Origin: Membranipora membranacea
Lineage: Eukaryota > Bryozoa > Gymnolaemata > Cheilostomatida > Membraniporidae
DNA length: 60,000 nucleotides
Direction: 5' to 3'
Assembly: GCA_914767715.1 (NCBI GenBank)
Contig: OU612069.1
Coordinates: 25,047,387 to 25,107,386 of the forward strand
In this document: in pieces, positions 12,608-25,200 of the stretch
How the letters are laid out: each line of letters starts with the position of its first letter
How positions within the stretch are numbered: position 1 is the first letter of the stretch
Notes under the pieces: model-generated
What the model saw: only the letters and a program-made list of their open reading frames with translations
What the model was told of the DNA's origin: nothing
Databases searched by the model: none
Made by a program: the position numbers and the translations under genes

Positions 12608-13295
12608 TGATAATATGACTATAACCTTTCTTCAATAGTTTGTCAGCGTTTCTTCCATGTATCTGCAGATGCAGCGACCATCTTACTTTTTAAATCGCAA
12701 TAAAACAGCAATATCATACTATACATGAAATTTTTACATAGTCTAACCTGTGACAACGTTTACATGGCGTTGGATGTGTGCTGCTCTGTTGCATAGGATC
12801 GAAGGCCTTATAATAGATTGCTTCAATAATCAAATGCTTCACTAACATCATTATAGATGTTCTCGTTGAGTTGTTTTGGCATAGCTTCATCCACAGGATG
12901 TTCTTTGAATACAACTAATGATTAACATATCAGCGACCTTATATTTATCTGTCATGAGAGAAATATCTCCTCGTACTTATCAAAGTTCTATTTTGACAGC
13001 CCTTGTTCAGGAAGTTTTGAACAGACTCGCTCACCCAAACCTTGCCCTCATTATGGGAAAAATTACTTTTTACACACCTTACCTAAGTTGTCTTTTCCCA
13101 TTTTGTGAGAAGACAACTCAAGTGAACAGAAAGTGAAACTGTTGACCAAAGAAATGACCCAAATGCCTAAACATCGAGTGATGCTTATTATTGAACAGAC
13201 ATTTTAAGAAGAATCAGCCAAAATCTACCAGCAACTCGTGCTCTTGTTTTGGTTGCTGAAATTAACATTAATGTCGCAGCTAATGTTGTTGCTGC
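12608..13295. other. Intergenic between calnexin and the TMEM200-like pair
   Basis: No exon seen on either strand. Calnexin and the two TMEM200-like loci converge here. Confidence 0.5.
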
Positions 13296-13301
13296 TTTAT
13301 T
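13296..13301 (-). terminator. Possible poly(A) signal of the truncated TMEM200-like locus
   Basis: AATAAA on the minus strand 19 bases after the stop. By alignment with the intact paralogue this sequence was once coding (it lines up with the codons following the second membrane span), so any use as a signal is secondary. Confidence 0.35.
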
Positions 13302-13319
13302 CCTAATCTCAACATAGTT

Positions 13320-13727
13320 TTAAACAAAAGTACCATCATCGATTAGAGCAACCGATCTCTCGCTACAGCAAAACTGCTTCAAGCTCATCGCTTGTGTGAA
13401 AAGACCTAAGCCCACCATGAATGGGCCCAAAGTGCTGTAAGCGCGGTATTGTATTTGTTGTATTTGTCGATATTTGACGCCTTCGTCTGTCATTGAGCCT
13501 GCGGTTGCTTTGTTATCCTTCATGTCTCTGTGTGGTGAGTGGAATGCGAAGATACAGCATATAACACCGATGATAACTGCCACTGATCCTACAGTGAAGA
13601 ATATCCAAAGTCTCCGGTCACATGCAAACTTTGGTTGTGTAAGGGCTTTCTGAGTCTTCGCTTTAGATCTGCCTGGAGACTCACAAGAATGGTAACCATA
13701 GCGACAAACGACAGCAGGCGCTGCCAT
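13320..13727 (-). pseudogene. Truncated TMEM200-like two-pass membrane protein (frameshifted paralogue)
   Basis: A 135-codon frame paralogous to the 256-aa protein at 15736-16506. The two share the first membrane segment followed by AFHSP.R, the second segment GPFMVGLGLFTQ, and the spacing between them. After the Met-Ser that follows TQ the reading frame shifts relative to the paralogue: the bases for ERDRLL are still present but out of frame, and even the original frame meets a TAA at once. Homology to the paralogue continues past the stop (for example around 13300), so the cytosolic tail has been lost by mutation rather than never gained. A splice acceptor stands directly before the ATG, as in the paralogue, implying a 5' UTR intron. 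It could still be expressed as a short two-pass protein. Confidence 0.65.
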
Positions 13728-13729
13728 CT

Positions 13730-15595
13730 CTAAAACGAAAACCTATCTGATATAACTGGAAGCTAACTATACATATTTAAAGATGTAAAACATACGCAGA
13801 AAGGTGGAAAGGAAATGCAAAACATCCATATGAAATATGACTGACATGAACTTAAAGTGAGAACATGATTTTAGTTACCTTAGTGTCTAGTTATGGGATA
13901 GAGCCCGATTCTGTATCTGAATTATTCCTTTGGCTATTTTACTATTTAGAATGTTGTATACTAGATCATGTCTATCAAACCACACACAATACAACATAGT
14001 AAAAACCTGTACGTTTAGCACCGAATCCTTGAGGAATTATGTTGTTTTGCAAACTGCAAATTAATCATACATACTGAAATAAATTTTACTCTGACACTGT
14101 TATACATGCTGATTTGTACTCCATTCTCGTAGGATTCAGCAACCAAGATATAGAAAATAATCAGCTGTCTTCAAATCGTCGCTGATAACTGCTAATTTAG
14201 TTACTTCACATTAGATAACAAATTATTTTAAGTAATTGATTCATCCAACTTGAATTTGAATTATTCTAGCTGAGCTCCTCAATATATCACCAATAGTTTT
14301 TTGAGATGATCTTTGTCAGTGAAGGGCCAGTCAAATATAATTTGGACTGTTGCAAATATCGTAAAGATAAATAGATAACTGTATGCTAACCTGATTGACG
14401 ATTCGCTCAAGATTGATGGACCAATATGGATGCGATTGAGTTAACTAATAATACCACAATAATTATGTTACTAAGTTTACCAGCTAGTCTATCATGTTTA
14501 AAGCCAACACTAAATGTTGTGCAACTAGATAATCAATCTGTGAAACTGTGTCGGGATAGCTGGTAATAGCATTTCGTTATCAACCTGTTTCCGGTTTTCT
14601 TACCTTCTGTCTGAGCGAAACTATATTTAGCAGAATTTTCCATATTGATAGATGCTTGTAACTGGGTTTGCATACAAAAAAGATAATATATGTAGTATTG
14701 TATGCAGACATGATTTTATGAAATCCCATCCATCTGTGCATCTGAAACAAATAAGTGATGACATCATTTTGTCAACAAGTAAGACGGTAACTACTTGAAG
14801 GAGCATAAGGGAAGTGCTCATATTTTTTGACATCCTGGCAAGGAGAAATTGTTACAAAACTCTTAAGATCAACTAAAATGCTAGAACACTATTTTCACCA
14901 TCACTAGCTATTGAATTCAAAAATGAAACTAAATTTTCTAAAATATTTGAATCAGTTACCTGAGTTATCCTCTCATACTTAATGAGAAGGCAACTCCATT
15001 TGTACTGGAATACTGAATCTAGCTGGATAAGGAACTGTCTAATGACAAACAAAGAGCTGCAAAACTTGCTTCTTGTATTTCCAACCATGATTGAACAAAG
15101 AAACAATTCACAACATTCATACAATGATCTTAAGTAATTATGACTGCTGTTAATACCTTTCTTGTCAGTGATCTGAAGATTTTGCGTTGGAGCTTTATCA
15201 CAATAAATTTTTGACAGATGACGATATCGCAGTGGTCAGCATACATGTTGTTTAGATTGTTTATTGGCCTGAGTGTATAATTTGGATGTGAATTTAGTGC
15301 ATGACAGTCCGGGGCCTGGGGAGTCTGTCTAGTAAAGATAGTGACCAGTAACTCTGGTTGCTAATAAATCTCCGCTCTGCAGCAAAAGTTCTTGAGCGTG
15401 GTTGCATACTTGAGGTCCAGGGTGCCTTGTCAACATAATTTTTGGTAAAACCTTCCCTGAAAGACTAGTTTCAAGCCATTAAAATCTCGATAAGCAATTA
15501 ACCACCAACATGTGATAGGTTAATCAACTTATCTCAAGCATCCAAAAGAAAAGTAATTTGATATATTTGTTATTCATAATTTCCTAGTTATAGCG
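13730..15595. other. Spacer between the two TMEM200-like loci
   Basis: No recognisable exon. It should contain the non-coding first exon and promoter of the truncated locus and the 3' UTR of the distal one. Several short minus-strand open frames (14627-15124) have no exon-like boundaries or family resemblance. Confidence 0.45.
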
Positions 15596-15599
15596 TAAA

Positions 15600-15605
15600 T
15601 TTATT
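15600..15605 (-). terminator. Poly(A) signal of the intact TMEM200-like gene
   Basis: AATAAA on the minus strand about 130 bases after the stop codon at 15736. Confidence 0.55.
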
Positions 15606-15735
15606 GCTTCTGTGGTATAGCAGTGACCGTTGCAATAGAACATAACCCTTGATTGATACATAGATTGAGTACAACATACTAGTCCTGTTGAGAAAATTTG
15701 AGGTAGAAGTATTTAAATAAATACACTCGCACAGT

Positions 15736-16506
15736 TCAGTGAGACAATTCACTAACATGTTCGGTAATGACAGAGAGGTTGGTCACAGACGTTTTATTAT
15801 TCTTCCTATAGCTGAATAATATGTTGCCACGCCTTGTGAGCATTGTCGGCACCTCGATTTGTGAAGGTAGATGACAATGCCTGCATTCACTTATGCATTG
15901 TAAGTTCTTTTCCACATCATTCGAACGTTTACCCACAAGAGTTTTATCCACATCAAGTTTATCTTCAAAAGTCTCATCGCACTTTGTATGGAGTGGTGCA
16001 CTGTTAGAAAGCTTCGCTATTGCAGTTTTCTTTCTTAAAATAGATAGATCTCTACTTATTTCAGATCTCACCATTGTTTTATACAGGCGTTCCTTTAAAG
16101 CTTTGAGCAACCGATCTCTCTCAACAAAAAGTGCCATCACACTCATAACTTGTGTGAAAAGACCTACGCCAACCATAAGCGGCCCCAGAGAGCTACAGGT
16201 GAGATATTGTATCTGTTGATATCTTATATCTCTGTCTGTTATGGAGCCTGTAGGAGTTATCTTATCCTTTAACTTCCTGTAAGGTGAATGAAATGCGTAA
16301 ATGCAGAGTATTATACCGATGTGAATTGTCACTAAGGCGATGAGAAAAGTAATCCAAGGTCCGCGGTTACGAGGGAGAAAGCATCGCTGTTTAAAGCTCA
16401 ACTTTGGTCTTGAAAGGGCTCGTTTAGTCTTTTCTTTAGCGTTGCTCTGAGTTTTATTTGTTGACTGGCCTACGACTGAAGCTTGGGCAGCATATACCAT
16501 CGGCAT
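15736..16506 (-). CDS. TMEM200-like two-pass membrane protein
   Basis: A single coding exon of 256 aa. A basic N-terminal region (Lys/Arg-rich, residues 24-48) precedes membrane segment 1 (about 51-72), then an extracytosolic or luminal loop starting AFHSPYRKLKD, membrane segment 2 (about 107-127), and a 130-residue soluble tail. Segment 2 with its flanks, GPLMVGVGLF..........ERDR, matches the GPxxMGxGxF...ENRD pattern of the TMEM200 family, and the first segment also fits that family. Function in the family is poorly known. A splice acceptor (TTTCAG) lies about 20 bases before the ATG, so the 5' UTR is split. A decayed tandem copy lies 2 kb downstream. The family call is by motif memory only. 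Confidence 0.75.
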   Translation of the reverse strand: MPMVYAAQASVVGQSTNKTQSNAKEKTKRALSRPKLSFKQRCFLPRNRGPWITFLIALVTIHIGIILCIYAFHSPYRKLKDKITPTGSITDRDIRYQQIQYLTCSSLGPLMVGVGLFTQVMSVMALFVERDRLLKALKERLYKTMVRSEISRDLSILRKKTAIAKLSNSAPLHTKCDETFEDKLDVDKTLVGKRSNDVEKNLQCISECRHCHLPSQIEVPTMLTRRGNILFSYRKNNKTSVTNLSVITEHVSELSH

Positions 16507-16529
16507 CTTATCAACTGTAGGTAACTCTG

Positions 16530-18065
16530 AAATAGAAGACTATCGCTGATAGTAGTTTGATGCAATTTGACTGTATACGCTCAGCATCCATTATGTGCAA
16601 GAGGTTGCAAGATGAAAAAGAATAGATTTGACAATGGTTTGATAAGCTATTATAAAGAGTCAATTATCAAAAGATGATTGAAAAATTTTCCATGACCTTT
16701 TCCAATGAAGGATAAATGTTCCTTACCTGAGTGTAAACTTCTGATGTAAGGACTACTTTGTAGTTTGAAACGGATGCTTTATTGAAGACACAACTTAGAA
16801 GAATGTTATCATTTAACACCAATCCTCGAGGTCATCCGTCTGCTGCGAGATATTTATTCTTGTACACTCCTGAGACAGCGTGATTGGGCAGAGAGTCTTT
16901 TGTTTATAGGTCAACACCGCTAATATAAATATCGGCCAAAATGAAGCCCAGAAAATAACCCAATTTCGTAATAAATTTTAATTGTTCTTAGTTATTATTA
17001 TGAGTTAAGCACATCTCTGAGGATCTGTCAGCCAAAAATGGAAAGGGCCTGTCTCCCTCGGGCGGCATGTCAGACTGAAGGTTTTTTCTTCTTGGATTTA
17101 GTCTCCCGAAGGAATGTTATTGAATGGAATGAGTATTATTGTTCTCCCATCCCAAGAGGATAAGTTTCTATACAACTTCATTGTTGAGAGTTCACGAAAC
17201 TCGTCAACAGCAGCAGTTTGGCCTCATGGGATTATTTCAACAATATTTCTTTGATTGATTGATTGGCTGAAATACAGTAAAGTAAACACTGAAGGATGAC
17301 TTTTAAAATAAGTATGGCCATTCTAACCTTCAGCCACTGAGCTAAACTTAGAGATAAACTCACTGCAAGGGATAAAGCGCTGAGTGATATTCAAAAGGCT
17401 ATCTTTTGTCAGGTATCTGGGGATTAAACCTGATACCGATTGCAAAACAAAACGTGCACGACTGAATGAGGGCCCCATGTTAACATTGCGTAACACGTGC
17501 AGTGCAGTCCAGTATCAGCATAGCCCTTATTTTATGTATGGGAAATTTTGAAGTTAATTTATTTGCCCAAGAAATTAAGTAAATGTCAAAGCTTAAATGA
17601 TGTAGATGAGAGCTATAAAAAAAGAAGTTGGCTTCTCATACTTTCACAAAGAATAACAAAGCTACCCCCCACCCCCCCCCCACCCCCCTCCATTAAAGAA
17701 AGTAGCTTGGTGACAAGACTAGTATTGGCATGCTATGAAAGGTTTTATTTTATGACATACAAGGTGTCGATAAAATTATGCGCAATTTGATGTGGCTCCT
17801 CGATGTTTAGCACTTGTTGTATTCTGAGTGGGGCTTTCTTGGACCCTGAACCCCATCCAATGGGTGACCTGACCGGTCGAATTGTCTATAATGCCATTAT
17901 AAATACAGGAAATGGACAACCTATTGTAACATATATAACCCTACTGCCTATACAGGGCTATAATAACATCTTTGTCTTTGTCGTACACTTTTATTAATAG
18001 TTACCATCTTGTGCCATGCAATGACATTAATTGGTGTGTTCTTATTTGATTTTTATATTTCACAG
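16530..18065. other. Intergenic, upstream of the TMEM200-like gene
   Basis: No supported exon. Contains a CCCC/ACCCC-rich low-complexity tract (17664-17692). The promoter of the minus-strand TMEM200-like gene should lie in the first few hundred bases; the sequence shows no clear core element. Confidence 0.45.
17664..17692 (+). repeat. C-rich low-complexity tract
   Basis: C runs interrupted by single A residues and a T. Simple sequence. Confidence 0.85.
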
Positions 18066-18191
18066 CTCACCTACTCATCAGAAAGTTCTCGTATTCCAGC
18101 CACGCAAAACAGAAAAGCAGCATTGACTAGAAGGAGACTCTGGTCAGCTTCTGATCTTGATTGTCACCAGCCAATGACTGATGATCATTAA
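18066..18191 (+). CDS. Possible terminal exon, unknown protein
   Basis: A strong acceptor (pyrimidines, then CACAG) precedes 41 codons and a stop. The peptide is polar, with an Arg-rich core (RRRLW) and an Asp/His-rich end, like a cytosolic tail. I could not find an upstream coding exon that joins it, and recognise no family, so this is a weak call. Confidence 0.2.
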   Translation, partial: LTYSSESSRIPATQNRKAALTRRRLWSASDLDCHQPMTDDH

Positions 18192-19273
18192 CTGTCTACG
18201 TAGTTGTCTCCTATGTTAATATTTCATGGCCTGGTGAGCGTTGACCATCAACAACTTAATGCAATGCTCAAATTGACTAACTCTGTTGATGGTTGGAGTA
18301 GGTGATTGACACGCAGCCAAGTTCCCATGCAATGTAATATTCAAATGTATATCAGAAGATGGGACAAATTGTGCCAAAGCCGTTAAACGGTAACATGTTG
18401 TCCCTTTTCATGTCATCAACAGGTGTATCAAAATCAGACAATGGCATACGATGGGAGCTGGCCATTGGGTCTTGTGCTCATAATATAATAATTTGTAAGG
18501 ATCTAAAGGTGTCAGCTATTGAGAATACAATGCTCAGCAGGAATCCCAATTTCCAATATAATGCCCCTTATTCAGGTGTCAGGCTAAATGGGACTGATGA
18601 TTGTCATCAATAACATGTGATGTCTTCAAATCTACTTTGTTGTAAATAGCGCCTGATAGCTAGCTCCAATGGGGCTGACATAAAACTTCCATCCGTGCAG
18701 AAAATTCCTGTGATTGCGACAAAATGTGTTTATGGTAGCAAACCAGTTAGCGTCAAATAAAATATGCTTGCATGACAGCTATCAGGCTAAAATTTGTATG
18801 CAAAATCTTAAAATGATCAGATGTAAGTTACACTGTAGCTGATAAGAGAAAGTAACATATTCGTCTTTCATGTCATGAGCAGATGCATAGAATTGGGGCA
18901 GTGACACATATGGTCTGCCCTTTATATTATGACAGGTAGTTGAGCACATAAGAGTGAGAGTGAAAATTCATAAATGTGCATTTAGACTCTGCACATCAAG
19001 GTATCTACCTATTTGATGGCACATACCATACAATACAATACATACAATACCATACCATAATTGCCATTCATCACATATGCCAGCTCTGAGAATATTCCAT
19101 TCTTAAACAGCACCTGCACTTGATGGCTAGGTTAAGCTATATAACAGTATTAGGTCCTCATGAGGCAAAGAGTAAGGTTGATTCTACACCGTTAAAACTT
19201 CAAACCTATTTATCAAGCCGGATCAGTATTCTGTCTAAAGTATTAAGTGGTTGTGTTTTCAATCATCCTCTCA
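18192..19273. other. Region upstream of the peroxidase gene
   Basis: No supported exon. Two stretches (about 18380-18480 and 18850-18930) resemble each other, including TTTCATGTCAT and following bases, and so are probably an old duplication. A CATAC/AATAC-type microsatellite lies at 19020-19065. The peroxidase promoter should be here. Confidence 0.4.
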
Positions 19274-22200
19274 ATGTATAAGCTTGCTATAGCGGTGAGT
19301 ATTCATGGTGCACTTGTATAGATTTTCCAGATGTGCGCAGAGCTTTTATTACAATCATCTGTACTGATAAATTAGAATGCTATTACGATCTAATTCGAGG
19401 ATCCTTTCAGTTGGATATTGCTCTCATGCTTCGTTATCGCTAACATGTATCAACTGTGAAAAGTAGCATGTATGTGGGCACAGGCTCCGGCATTTAATGA
19501 TGTGATTTCCCAAATAAAACTTAAACTTGTGTTGTTGTCGCCCGCGGAGTTGCTTTCTGCAGGTAATTTAAGGGTTTCAAACCATGGTTATCAATGATGC
19601 CTTGAGGCAATCACAGTCTCAACGTGAAAATATGCAGTTTCTTAGTCTGGAACCAGAGGCTTTGTTAAAGCCTAGCATATGATGCAGTTGTCTCCTTCAC
19701 TGTTTGATTTTAGGTGAGCATAGTGCTTGTAGCTGTAGCAGTAAAGGATTTATTACAATCTCAACGAGCCAGGTAAGCAGGCAAGCCATATTACCTCCAC
19801 TTTCCTTTGCCTAGAGTGTATACATCATGATAACGTGTGGGTAACACCGATATGTGTTAGTGTAACATGCATAATTCTATACCAATTCTTTTGATGCACC
19901 ATATACCTCAAAACTTAAGTTGGCTGGCTGTGACTGTACTGTGTTGGCACTTCTCCTTTGTATCAAACGGCGCAAGTTTCTGCGATTTGTGGGTTGGGGT
20001 ATAACTGCAGTTTCTTCATAAAGCTTCTTAACAGCCCTATCAACAATTGTTGATGTCAGGGCAAACGTATCCTCATTTACTAACTTTTCTGCCTGGTAGA
20101 ATCAATAAACAAACAAAAATCATCAGACTATCAGATAAACACATTTGTTTCAATGCAAGTAATCTGTAACATTAATAAATTATTAATGTCAGAGAGCAGA
20201 CAAGCTTTATAGTTTGCCTATAGAGTCAACTACCATACCTCTCTAGCGATGCGAGCACCTTCTAGTGGTTTCCTATAGGCAGGATGATTGTGATCCCCTC
20301 TACTTATATTGAATGCTTCATTCGACTCTTTCACCATTGCTTTACACTTTGTTGGCTTGCCATACCTCGCACAACGCCATGAAACTACCACTTCCTATCA
20401 AGAGATCAGGATAGTATACAGTAGTCATGTCAAGCCAACAGACAATTTCAGTACAATTCATGGTTTTATTATTAAATTTTTGAGTTGCGTTTTATTGGCA
20501 GCTTATTCCAAAATCAGGAAAATATGTTTATGTTCAGTAGTTGGATGTCGCTGAAGTACCTCACAATCCCTGTTCTTCTTAACATAGCGATGTCCTAGAT
20601 GTCGATCGATAAAGCAATTCCCTTTGCGCTGAGTCGCTGCTCTCACTAACGCAAACCTCGGACCATCGATAACTGTATCTATACATTGCCTGAAATGTGC
20701 ATTATGATATATGTTATGCAGTATGTATGTGCGTAAGATTTAGCTGTTTAATCATTTTTTGTATTAATGAAGCTATGATGAGGATGATTAATTTTCCATT
20801 CTGATGAAGTATGAAGATTCTGCAACACTTTTGTGTTTTGCCTGTGAGCAACTGCTCTGACCCGAGAATAGTGACAATATTACCGCTATACCTCACCTAT
20901 AAGTCCCGTGCCTTATAGATGAAGGCGCCTTAGAGAGTGGAGCATAATATGCGCCTATATTATAGGCGCGGCTATCATTTGAAGCATTTTTATATTTGAC
21001 GTAGACCGAAACCGTGGTTTGAAATGGAAAGCCGCATAGCTCAGTAGACAGAGCGCCTACCTTGTGAACACAATGTTGCGGGTTTGAATCCGATCGAGGT
21101 CAGTTCTTTTTTCCAAAGGGGTGCCTTGTAGCTGTGGGGTGCCTCATAACTGTAGCATTTTTAATTTTTCCAAAGGAGGTGCTTCACTTATGAGGCCGGT
21201 GCCTCATAAATGAGGTATTACAGTATTACTAAAGCTAGATCCTGATGCTGAATCATTGTTGAATCTTCTTGTCAGCGATTATAATATATGTTACAGACAT
21301 TTAGAATATGATGTTTCTTAACATTTTTACTTATCATCGTCAAGTCTGGCCTCCTCCGATAGTTGCACTGCATCTTTTTTCTTTTTCTATGAAAGAGATT
21401 CTGGTGGAATTGACAGTATTGGAAAAAAGAATAAAACAGGACAAATTGAAAGATTTACATAAAACAATATCATGTCTTAGAAACTGACTTGCTCATCAGA
21501 CAGGTCTACCCATACTGTTCACTTGAATGAGCCCGTGATCCAAAGAATACAGAACAAGACAATTAAAGAGCTTTTTTATCTGTGATACACAAAATATCAA
21601 ATTAAACACCTCCCCGGTTTACTAATTGGGGCCAAGTTTCAGTACTTGGGGCCAAGTTTTACTAATTGGGGCCAAGTTTCATTGCATTGGGCCAAGTTTT
21701 ACTAATTGGGGCCAAGCTTTACTAATTGGAGCCAAGTTTCATTGCATCGGGCCGAGTTTTATATTTGGGGCCAATTTTTACTAATGGGGCCAAGTTTCAT
21801 TGCATGGGGCCAAGTTTTACTAATTGGGGCCAAGCTTTACTAATTGGGGCCAAGTTTCATTGCATCGGGCCAAGTTTTATATTTGGGGCCAAGTTTGGCT
21901 CGGGCCTAGTTGTTGCGGATTCATATGAACACACTAATATGGGGTAAACTCTTTTTAAGAATCATACTGAATCGCCTCAAAGATGGCCAGATAAAATCAA
22001 GCCAAATTATTAATAATTCACACAAAAACAAATAAAATCAGTTGAGGGACAAACAAATCCATAGTTTCTGACTGCGATTCAAGAACGATTTGAAATTATT
22101 GTTTAAATGACAGCCTATTCCAAGGAGTACTCCTAGGCCGAACTCAATCACCATCATCATGATCATTGGTCACTTGACTGGCTACTTGATAATCACTAGG

Positions 22201-25200
22201 CAGCCATATAATCATATGATGTGGGCATTGCTGACATATGAGGGGACACTTATATGTCATGGATGTCTATATTCACATGATTACAACAAAACAAGGTTCA
22301 ATGACGGTCAGTAGTGTAGTGGTATAATTGTAACAAGGTAACCGGAGGGGATGTGAGGAGAGACATGACACATAGACGCACGCATTGCTTTGGTGAACAA
22401 GCGTTATAGAGGGCTTTTAACACAAATCAGACCATTAGTCGGTAATTGAATCTTTAGATCATTGGTATATGGACTGGTGGTGGGTGGGCGGGAGGGGAGA
22501 AGGATCATCAGTCCAACCTCAAACACTATACCAAAGAACAAATCCCTGGCTACTAAAAGCCACGGTTATATTCTAAATTAGCGTGTAGGATGGTTAATCT
22601 CACACTACCAACATAATAATTTACTTGTTCTTTCAACAGGGGCACTAGTTCTGCATGGCACAAGTTAGTAATAAGTGACTAAAAAAGGGCCATGAACTGG
22701 CCAGCAATGAAGATAAATATCTCGCCATTAGATAGGGTGTGGATTTGGGCGTACTAATTTACACCTAAACACAGCAAGTTTACAGCCTGAATGAGCTGGT
22801 TATCATCTCACCATTTAAGCTTGGTGACTTCCATTCCTAAGACTGCAATTCAACTTGTCAAATGACAAGAGTATTTTCTGGTTGCATTTCAACTTCTGCT
22901 CGGGTTGATCATTGGACAAGCCTATGATGAGAACATCAGTAGAGAATGATAGTGTTATATTCTCATAGTACAGATAATTTTATTTTACTAGCCATGATTC
23001 AGGAGGGTTTCAGTAAAACATTAAATGTCCTATGAACGCAACATGTATATGCTCTGTTGCCACTTTTGTATCTATAATTTCAGGCTACTGAATTAGATTC
23101 TTCTCTTAGAATGGAAATAGTATCATATCGTTATACGGTTAGGACACTAAACACAGGGACCCATCTGACTGTTATCTGATTGGCTGTCCCTAGTAGCATG
23201 AATAATTAGCCTGAGAAATTGTCTTGTTTACAAAATTGCAAACATTAATTATACCCCTACAGTGCATTCTGCGCATGCTCAGCTCTGGGCATGAGCTGAT
23301 CTCTGCAAAATTGAGCCTCGGAATTCCGAAGCCATCTGATTGGCTACCTGCTCTGGTGGTATGCTCTTCAATGCGTGCGGAATTGATATTGATAGTTATT
23401 CTCTCTTGTCACTATTAGCTGATTTTGATTGGCAGTTCATGCAGGGGCTATCCCATTCTCCCTGACCAAATTTTCTCTCAGAACCTAGACTAAACTCATT
23501 GTTCTTGCACATGCGCAATTTAAAGTCACGCATGATTTATACTTAGCCTTACGACATCTACTTTGTGGTAACTATAGCCTAGTTTATCAGTGATCTACAT
23601 GCCCAGTCAGATCACGAGAGTCAGTATGCCTACAGTGTCGATGATTAGGGCATATCTAGATTGCTACTAGGGACTGGCTATTTTTGCAAGTCCTTTGTTT
23701 TGCAAAAGAAAGCTAATGATGCTATTCCAGATATGGACTACAATGTTTCAGGCGCAAATGGGCAGACTCTGATACTGACCACACTCTAAAAATAGAATTT
23801 AGTCCAGTCCTGAACCAAGCTCAAACTGAATATCAGAAAATTTAACACTCTTCACCCTCACATGATCAAACCTGTTGTTTATTCGATCACATTTTTATTT
23901 CAGCGATGCTATCAACAATGACCAGAATGCGCATACCGTCAAGAAAAGAGGTTCTATCCGTTTTGGAAATGCGTTCCGCTTATTAAGATTTGTGCGCTTT
24001 GTCAGGATATCTAGACCACCCAAACTCATACCCAAATTAAGCCAACATAATGCTATGACGAAAGTTCTCTTTGATATTATGGTAAGTCCAACATATACAT
24101 ACAAATATTTCATGGAAAGGAGTACGACTGATGTCGTTACTACAAAAGCATGTATTTCAGAGCACAAACTGAGGAGTAATCCAGCCTATCGTTTTTATTA
24201 CTGTCTACTTCTCTCAGGCTAAAGTGTATAGATACCCACGCTCCATTCTCCATACTCTATTCTCTTCCTTGCATCTCAATGAATTGTAGTTTGGGTCAGA
24301 GCGGCCCTGAATACCTTGGAATTGTAGAATAGCCTTTAAATGACATTTACACTCGATCTGTATTGATAAACAATGTGTATAAGTCAACTTCATCCACTCT
24401 CTGACAAAACTTACATAAATTTGCCTGTTACTGACCAGAGATCAGAGCTAGAGATTATCAGTCTGCTAGAACAGAACAAATTTTTCATCATCAATCAGAG
24501 TTTTCTGCTCCAAATGAAGTAACATTATACCCCTGCTGTGGATAGTAGCTGTTCTATTGGTATTGCCAAACACCGCAAAGTACGCTGATAGCTTTTTTGT
24601 AAAATATGCTATCTAGTTTTTGTGTCGCACTACGACTTTTTTCCTGTTTTTCATTCAAAACTACTCCATTATAAACCCCATGGTTTCTGTGGGTGTTGCA
24701 ATAAATTCTTAAATAATCTCCAGGTGATAAGTAGGATGAGGCTGTATACGTAAGTGAGTAAGTTCTGACATATATATTTACAGACCGATGAGATGATCGG
24801 CCCATGGATAGAACTAGGATTTCATGCGTGTGTTGGAGGTTGTGATGGGTGTGTCAACTTAAACCTCAAACCCAACAAAGGTAAGTTCTAGTAAGTGTTA
24901 CTATGAGGAAGTTCTCTTTGGGATATAGGCAGCTCAATAGTCTTGTTGTTCGACATGCAAGTTTTTATGACTCCTCGCTCACCGTATGATTCTGATATCT
25001 TGATATTTGGTGATAAACTCAGGCATATACCACAACAGTCGCAGAATATTGTATGATTTCATGCGCAGTGAATCTCTCCAATCGCTTCTTCAGCAGTGAG
25101 TTGTACCCACAAGCTAAATTGGCCGGTAGGGTTTTAATAGTTTGACAGATTAAGAAAATAAAATTATTTTTTCAGCCATGATTTTCCTTTTCTCCTTTCT

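Noticed and set aside
15893-16219. 108-codon plus-strand frame
   Set aside because: Shadow of the 256-aa TMEM200-like coding exon on the opposite strand.
21032-21100. A functional tRNA gene
   Set aside because: The D arm and B box are good, but the anticodon stem does not form and the acceptor ends do not pair. It reads as the head of a SINE.
25022-25087. Additional peroxidase exon after a CAG acceptor at 25021
   Set aside because: It would join in phase, but runs into a stop within about 25 codons with no donor. Exon 4 joins directly to the exon at 25478 with a better family match.
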